From Afifella sp. IM 167 (GTDB lineage Bacteria; Pseudomonadota; Alphaproteobacteria; Rhizobiales; Afifellaceae), in contig NZ_NSLC01000006.1 of assembly GCF_020144925.1 (NCBI RefSeq), positions 124,001-188,000 on the forward strand: a stretch of 64,000 nt of DNA, written 5' to 3'. Shown in pieces: positions 60,485 to 64,000 of the stretch. Under the pieces are notes generated by a model. It did not search any database and was not told where the DNA came from. It saw nothing but the letters and a program-made list of their open reading frames with translations. Each line of letters begins with the position of its first letter. Within the stretch, counting starts at the first letter, position 1. The translations under genes and the position numbers were made by a program.

Positions 60485-61797
60485 CAGCGGTCACCTTCGG
60501 AGAGATCGATGGAGGAGCCGCCGCCATGGGCGTCTCCGGAACGGATGGAATGAGCGGCGGCAGAGGCGCTGTGGCTGACGCGCTGGGCGCGTTTCATGCG
60601 GCGCGCCCAATCGGGCATGTCGGCTTGGCTGCTGACACGAGCGGCAGCGGTCCCGCCGCTAACCGCGCCGCCGGTCGCCGCGATGGCGGCACGACCACCT
60701 TCGGCGTAACTCTGGCTCATTCCGGCAGAGGCGCGACGGAGGGGCGATGTCATGGCTCCGCCTGCTGACTTCGCGACACCGCCGAGACCGGCCGCGACGC
60801 CGGAAGCGCCTGACTGCCCACTTGAAGCGAGCGAATAGGAGGTCGCGGCACCGCCCGCCAGGGCGGCGCTTCCACGGGCCGCGCCTGAACCGGCGGCTAG
60901 CGCTGCGGATCCACCTCTCGCGGCAAGGGCTCCACCGGCCACCATCATCCCGCCCGCGGCGAGACTGGTGCCGACGGCGGAACCAGCCCCGAGTTGCGGC
61001 CCGCCGGAGACGATGCCGTTGGCGATGCCTGGGCCGAATATGCCGAGGCCGAGAAGCGAGAGGGCCGCGAGCACGATGGCCATTGCCTCGTCGATCGTCG
61101 GCTGGTCGCCGCCGAAACCGCCGGTGAACTCGGAGAACAGGGTCGAGCCGATGCCGATGATGACGGTGAGCACCAGCACCTTGATGCCCGACGAGATGAC
61201 GTGGCCGAGCACGCGCTCGGCCATGAAAGCTGATTTGCCGAAGAGACCGAAGGGAATGAGCACGAAGCCGGCGAGCGTCGTCAGCTTGAACTCGATCAGC
61301 GTGACGAAGAGCTGGATGGCGAGGATGAAGAAGGCGAGCAGGACCAGCGCCCAGGCGAACAGCAGGCAGGCGATCTGGATGAAGTTCTCGAAGAAGGCCC
61401 AGTAACCCATCAGGTCGGAGATGGATTCAAGCAATGGCCGGCCGGCCTCCAGCCCGGTTTCGGCCACCGCGCCCGGGCGCAGCAGGTCGGTCGCGGAAAA
61501 GCCGGTGCCGCTCGCCAGAAGACCGAGGCCCGCGAAGCTTTCGAAGACGATACGGGCGAGGTTGTTCCAGTTGGAGATGATATAGGCGAAGGCGCCGACG
61601 AAGAGCGTCTTCTTGACCAAACGTGCAATGATGTCGTCGTCCGCGCCCCAGGACCAGAACAGCGCCGCCAGAGTTACGTCGATGACGATCAGGGTCGTCG
61701 CGATGAACGCCACCTCGCCACCGAGCAGGCCGAAGCCGGAATCGATATAGGAGGTGAAGACCTGCAGGAAATGGTCGATGACGCCGGTATCGCCCAT
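60484..61797 (-). CDS. trbL: Conjugal transfer protein TrbL (VirB6-like)
   Basis: The 437-residue protein has six to seven hydrophobic segments in the N-terminal two thirds (FLQVFTSYIDSGFGLLGGEV at the start) and a long Ala/Gly/Ser-rich tail with no clear fold. It is the polytopic channel subunit. I use ATG 61797 (MGDTGVIDHF), as the longer frame upstream overlaps the trbK-like gene. Confidence 0.93.
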   Translation of the reverse strand: MGDTGVIDHFLQVFTSYIDSGFGLLGGEVAFIATTLIVIDVTLAALFWSWGADDDIIARLVKKTLFVGAFAYIISNWNNLARIVFESFAGLGLLASGTGFSATDLLRPGAVAETGLEAGRPLLESISDLMGYWAFFENFIQIACLLFAWALVLLAFFILAIQLFVTLIEFKLTTLAGFVLIPFGLFGKSAFMAERVLGHVISSGIKVLVLTVIIGIGSTLFSEFTGGFGGDQPTIDEAMAIVLAALSLLGLGIFGPGIANGIVSGGPQLGAGSAVGTSLAAGGMMVAGGALAARGGSAALAAGSGAARGSAALAGGAATSYSLASSGQSGASGVAAGLGGVAKSAGGAMTSPLRRASAGMSQSYAEGGRAAIAATGGAVSGGTAAARVSSQADMPDWARRMKRAQRVSHSASAAAHSIRSGDAHGGGSSIDLSEGDR

Positions 61798-61801
61798 GGC
61801 G

Positions 61802-62074
61802 TTACTGCCTCTCCGTTTCGGTGCCGAGGAAGCGCCGCCGGTTCTCTGACCACGCCGCGAGACAATGCCGATCGCGGATCGCCGCTTCGCCGAGCCGCTG
61901 GCAGCGCCGCAGTTCCCGGCGGGCTGGGTCGTCATTGGATGCGCCGGTTGCAGCCGGTGCGGACACCGCGTCCGATCGCGGCTTCGGTTCCCGGGTTAGT
62001 TCGAGCGCGGTCGCCGTGATGGCGACCGCGACGAAAACGATGGCGCCGATGCGCGCGAGGGTCTTGCCGTTCAT
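61802..62074 (-). CDS. trbK: Putative entry-exclusion protein, TrbK-like
   Basis: The 90-residue protein has one N-terminal helix (TLARIGAIVFVAVAITATAL) and a charged end with two Cys (RRCQRLGEAAIRDRHCLAAW). The position between trbJ and trbL and the size fit the alternative TrbK-like exclusion protein. ATG 62074 follows a plausible site; family call is positional to a large part. Confidence 0.8.
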   Translation of the reverse strand: MNGKTLARIGAIVFVAVAITATALELTREPKPRSDAVSAPAATGASNDDPARRELRRCQRLGEAAIRDRHCLAAWSENRRRFLGTETERQ

Positions 62075-62084
62075 CTCACGCGCC

Positions 62085-62858
62085 TCAATTGCCGCCATTG
62101 AACATCTGGGCGTTGCCCGGCTGGTAGCCTGAACCCGGCGTGAGGAAGCGGCGGCGTTGCTCACGCCCCTGTTCGGCGGCGGCGGTCCGCTCGGCGTCGG
62201 CAAGCGCCTGTGCCCGTCCGTTGGCGGCGACGACGGCGGTCAGATCGACGAGCTGCTGGCCCTGCAGGGCGAGAAGCTGATTGCCGGCCTGAGCCGCCTG
62301 CAAGGCCCCGGTCGCGCCCTGGCTGCGGCCGATCAACTCGCTCATCTGGGTGCGGTTGGTGTCGATATTGCCGATCACACCGGCCTGCACACGCATCGCG
62401 TCCTGAAGGCCGGCGACGGTGTTTTCCCAGCGCTCGCGGGCGCCGGCGATCAGGTCCTGGTCGGAGGCCGAGAGCTGGGCATCGCCATAAGTGGTCTGAA
62501 ACGCCTGATCGATCTGCTGAACGTCGAAGGCGATGCGCTGGGCATCGTTCAGAAGCTGCTGGGTGCGCTGGACGGATTGCTGAAGCTCCTGCAGCGCCGA
62601 GAATGGCAGGCTCGCGAGGTTGCGGGCCTGGTTGATCAGCATCTGCGCCTCGTTCTGCAGCGAACTGATCTGGTTGTTGATCTGTTCGAGCGCCCGGGCA
62701 GCCTGAATGATGTTCTCGGCGTGATTGCTCGGATCGTAGACGATGTCACCAAAGCCGAAGAGCGCATAGGCGGGCGGCGCCGTCAGGGGCGAAACCGCGA
62801 TGGGCAGTGACAGAACGGATGCAGCGATCAAGGTCGCGCGGGTACGACGGAAGGTCAT
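62085..62858 (-). CDS. trbJ: Conjugal transfer protein TrbJ (VirB5-like)
   Basis: The 257-residue periplasmic protein has a signal peptide (to about AYA, residue 32), GDIVYDPSNHAENIIQAARA, and long coiled-coil helices (QSVQRTQQLLNDAQRIA). It is a pilus-tip/minor component. Start overlaps trbE by 4 bp. Confidence 0.94.
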   Translation of the reverse strand: MTFRRTRATLIAASVLSLPIAVSPLTAPPAYALFGFGDIVYDPSNHAENIIQAARALEQINNQISSLQNEAQMLINQARNLASLPFSALQELQQSVQRTQQLLNDAQRIAFDVQQIDQAFQTTYGDAQLSASDQDLIAGARERWENTVAGLQDAMRVQAGVIGNIDTNRTQMSELIGRSQGATGALQAAQAGNQLLALQGQQLVDLTAVVAANGRAQALADAERTAAAEQGREQRRRFLTPGSGYQPGNAQMFNGGN

Positions 62859-64000
62859 TGTGGTGTCTCCATGTTGTTGAGGGTGGGGATGAGATCGGCC
62901 GCCCAGCCGATGTCGCGGGCGCGCAGCCAGGCGTCCGTGAACTGCTCGCGGCCGTGTTCGGCGAGGAGCTTTTCGAGGGTGGCGTGATCGGCTTTCGATG
63001 ACGCGCCGCAGAAGGCGAGTGCGACCTCACCGAGGGCGAGTTCGAACAGGCGGTTGCCGGCGCGGGACTGGCAGTAATAGTCGCGCTTCGGCGTCGCCCG
63101 GGCGAGGATCTCGATCTGCCGGTCGTTGAGGCCGAAGCGCCGATAGATCGCGGTGATCTGCGGTTCGATGGCGCGCTCGTTCGGCAGCAGTATCCGGGTC
63201 TGACAACTCTCGATGATCGCCGGCGCGATCGCGGAATTGTCGACGTCGGAGAGCGATTGCGTGGCAAAGACGACGGAAGCATTCTTCTTGCGGAGCGTCT
63301 TCAGCCATTCGCGGAGCTGGCCTGCAAAGCCCTCGTCGTCGAGCGCCAGCCAGCCCTCGTCGATGATCAGGAGGGTCGGTCGCCCGTCGAGTTGCGCCTC
63401 GATGCGATGAAAGAGATAGGCCAGAACAGCGGGTGCCGCACCGGTTCCGATGAGGTCCTCGGTCTCGAAGGCCTGCACCGGTGCTTTGCCGAGGCGTTCG
63501 CTCTCGGCATCGAGCAGCCGGCCATAGGGACCGCCGACGCAATAGGGCTGCAGGACGCGCTTCAGGTCTTGCGACTGCAACAGGACGAAAAGCCCAGTCA
63601 TGGTGCGTTCGTCGACTGGGGCGGAGGCGAGCGAGGTGAGCGCGGCCCAGAGATGCTCGCGCACCTGGGGATCGACGGTCAAGCCTTCCCGGCGCAGGAT
63701 GTTGATGATCCAGTCGCCGGCCCAGGCGCGCTCGGGGACATCGTGGATGCGTGCCAGCGGCTGCAGGGCGACGCTATCCTCGATGCCATCCGTCAATCCG
63801 CCACCGAGATCGTGCCAATCCCCGCCCATGGCGAGCGTAGCGACCCTGATCGATCCCCCGAAATCGAAGGCGAATATCTGGGCTTGCGCGTAGCGGCGGA
63901 ACTGCAGCGCCATCAGCGCCAGCAACACGGATTTCCCGGCGCCGGTCGGGCCGACCACCATGGTATGGCCGACATCGCCGACGTGAAGGGAAAACCGGAA
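62855..64000 (-). CDS. trbE: Conjugal transfer ATPase TrbE (VirB4-like), C-terminal part
   Basis: The frame is open from the window edge, so the N-terminal part of this VirB4-like ATPase is missing. Visible parts are Walker A VGPTGAGKSVLLALMALQF, then GRPTLLIIDEGWLALDDEGF (Walker B), and VVFATQSLSDVDNS. It energises the T4SS. At least 380 residues are in the window; full-length members have over 800. Confidence 0.95.
   Translation of the reverse strand, partial: FRFSLHVGDVGHTMVVGPTGAGKSVLLALMALQFRRYAQAQIFAFDFGGSIRVATLAMGGDWHDLGGGLTDGIEDSVALQPLARIHDVPERAWAGDWIINILRREGLTVDPQVREHLWAALTSLASAPVDERTMTGLFVLLQSQDLKRVLQPYCVGGPYGRLLDAESERLGKAPVQAFETEDLIGTGAAPAVLAYLFHRIEAQLDGRPTLLIIDEGWLALDDEGFAGQLREWLKTLRKKNASVVFATQSLSDVDNSAIAPAIIESCQTRILLPNERAIEPQITAIYRRFGLNDRQIEILARATPKRDYYCQSRAGNRLFELALGEVALAFCGASSKADHATLEKLLAEHGREQFTDAWLRARDIGWAADLIPTLNNMETPQ

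Larger units (their letters stand above)
50386..64000. mobile_element. Island B: ICE with Trb-type conjugation genes, partial
   Basis: From the middle att site to the window edge, with a prtN copy, an AraC-TAXI-PhzF-RidA-LysR cargo and trb conjugation genes on the minus strand. Base composition of the cargo (51-57 kb) is visibly lower in GC than the trb block. The right end, integrase, relaxase and TraG-type genes are not in the window. The host dusA body should be found there. Confidence 0.8.

Noticed and set aside
29986-64000. Searched for an integrase, relaxase, tRNA gene or IS element in the islands
   Set aside because: None was recognised. The integration target is dusA and not a tRNA, and the recombinase must be outside the window.

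Overview
The window looks like chromosomal DNA of an alphaproteobacterium, most likely Hyphomicrobiales. The reasons are the GC-rich code, a red-type (form IC) RuBisCO operon with cbbX, a rhizobial-style urease cluster with foreign genes interleaved, and a Trb-type ICE ending in a DUF2274 gene. The sulfonate (DHPS) pathway and the autotrophy genes would suit a marine or mixotrophic member such as an Aurantimonadaceae relative. That genus-level guess is inference.

Host chromosome, 1-29.9 kb. A diheme cytochrome c and an exported small protein lie on the minus strand. They are followed by ureC, a GNAT acetyltransferase, a LysE exporter, ureE, a YrhK protein, ureF and ureG. A divergent cbbR and a long Calvin-cycle operon come next (cbbF-P-T-A-L-S-X, rpe, an AhpC/TSA-type protein, cbbZ), then a crotonase, a small ABM-fold protein, an Asp/Glu-racemase homologue and a HAD hydrolase. 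After an Atg22/UMF1-type MFS gene and a lacI-type regulator there is a TRAP transporter operon. It ends in a HisD-like dehydrogenase, an SDR and a zinc alcohol dehydrogenase, the gene set of the HpsNOP route from 2,3-dihydroxypropane-1-sulfonate to sulfolactate.

Island A, about 29.99-50.41 kb. The host dusA gene is cut after about 30 codons. A 23-bp repeat containing the conserved dusA codons recurs exactly 20,400 bp downstream, so the segment is an integrated element bounded by att sites. It carries a sulfur-handling operon (cysteine desulfurase, DsrE protein, SHOCT protein, TVP38-rhodanese fusion, sterol-desaturase-like protein) divergent from an ArsR-rhodanese fusion. It also carries a CueR-controlled copper system (P1B ATPase, permease, CueR, two cytochromes c around a multicopper oxidase), a ZntR/CadR-type regulator with a P1B-2 ATPase, merR-merT-merP without merA, a nickel-type nreA-nreB pair, and a PrtN-like gene at the right end. 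I see no integrase in it.

Island B, 50.39 kb to beyond the window. The dusA start supplied by island A is itself interrupted at the second att site. Island B has a second prtN homologue, an AraC-TAXI-TRAP-PhzF-RidA-LysR cargo cluster with visibly lower GC, and a conjugation block on the minus strand (DUF2274, trbI, trbG, trbF, trbL, trbK-like, trbJ, and trbE running off the edge). The simplest reading is an ICE that integrated at dusA beside an older, integrase-less resistance island, giving a tandem array that ICE functions might mobilise. The most novel-looking content is the sulfur module with two different rhodanese fusions, and the accretion of elements at dusA.
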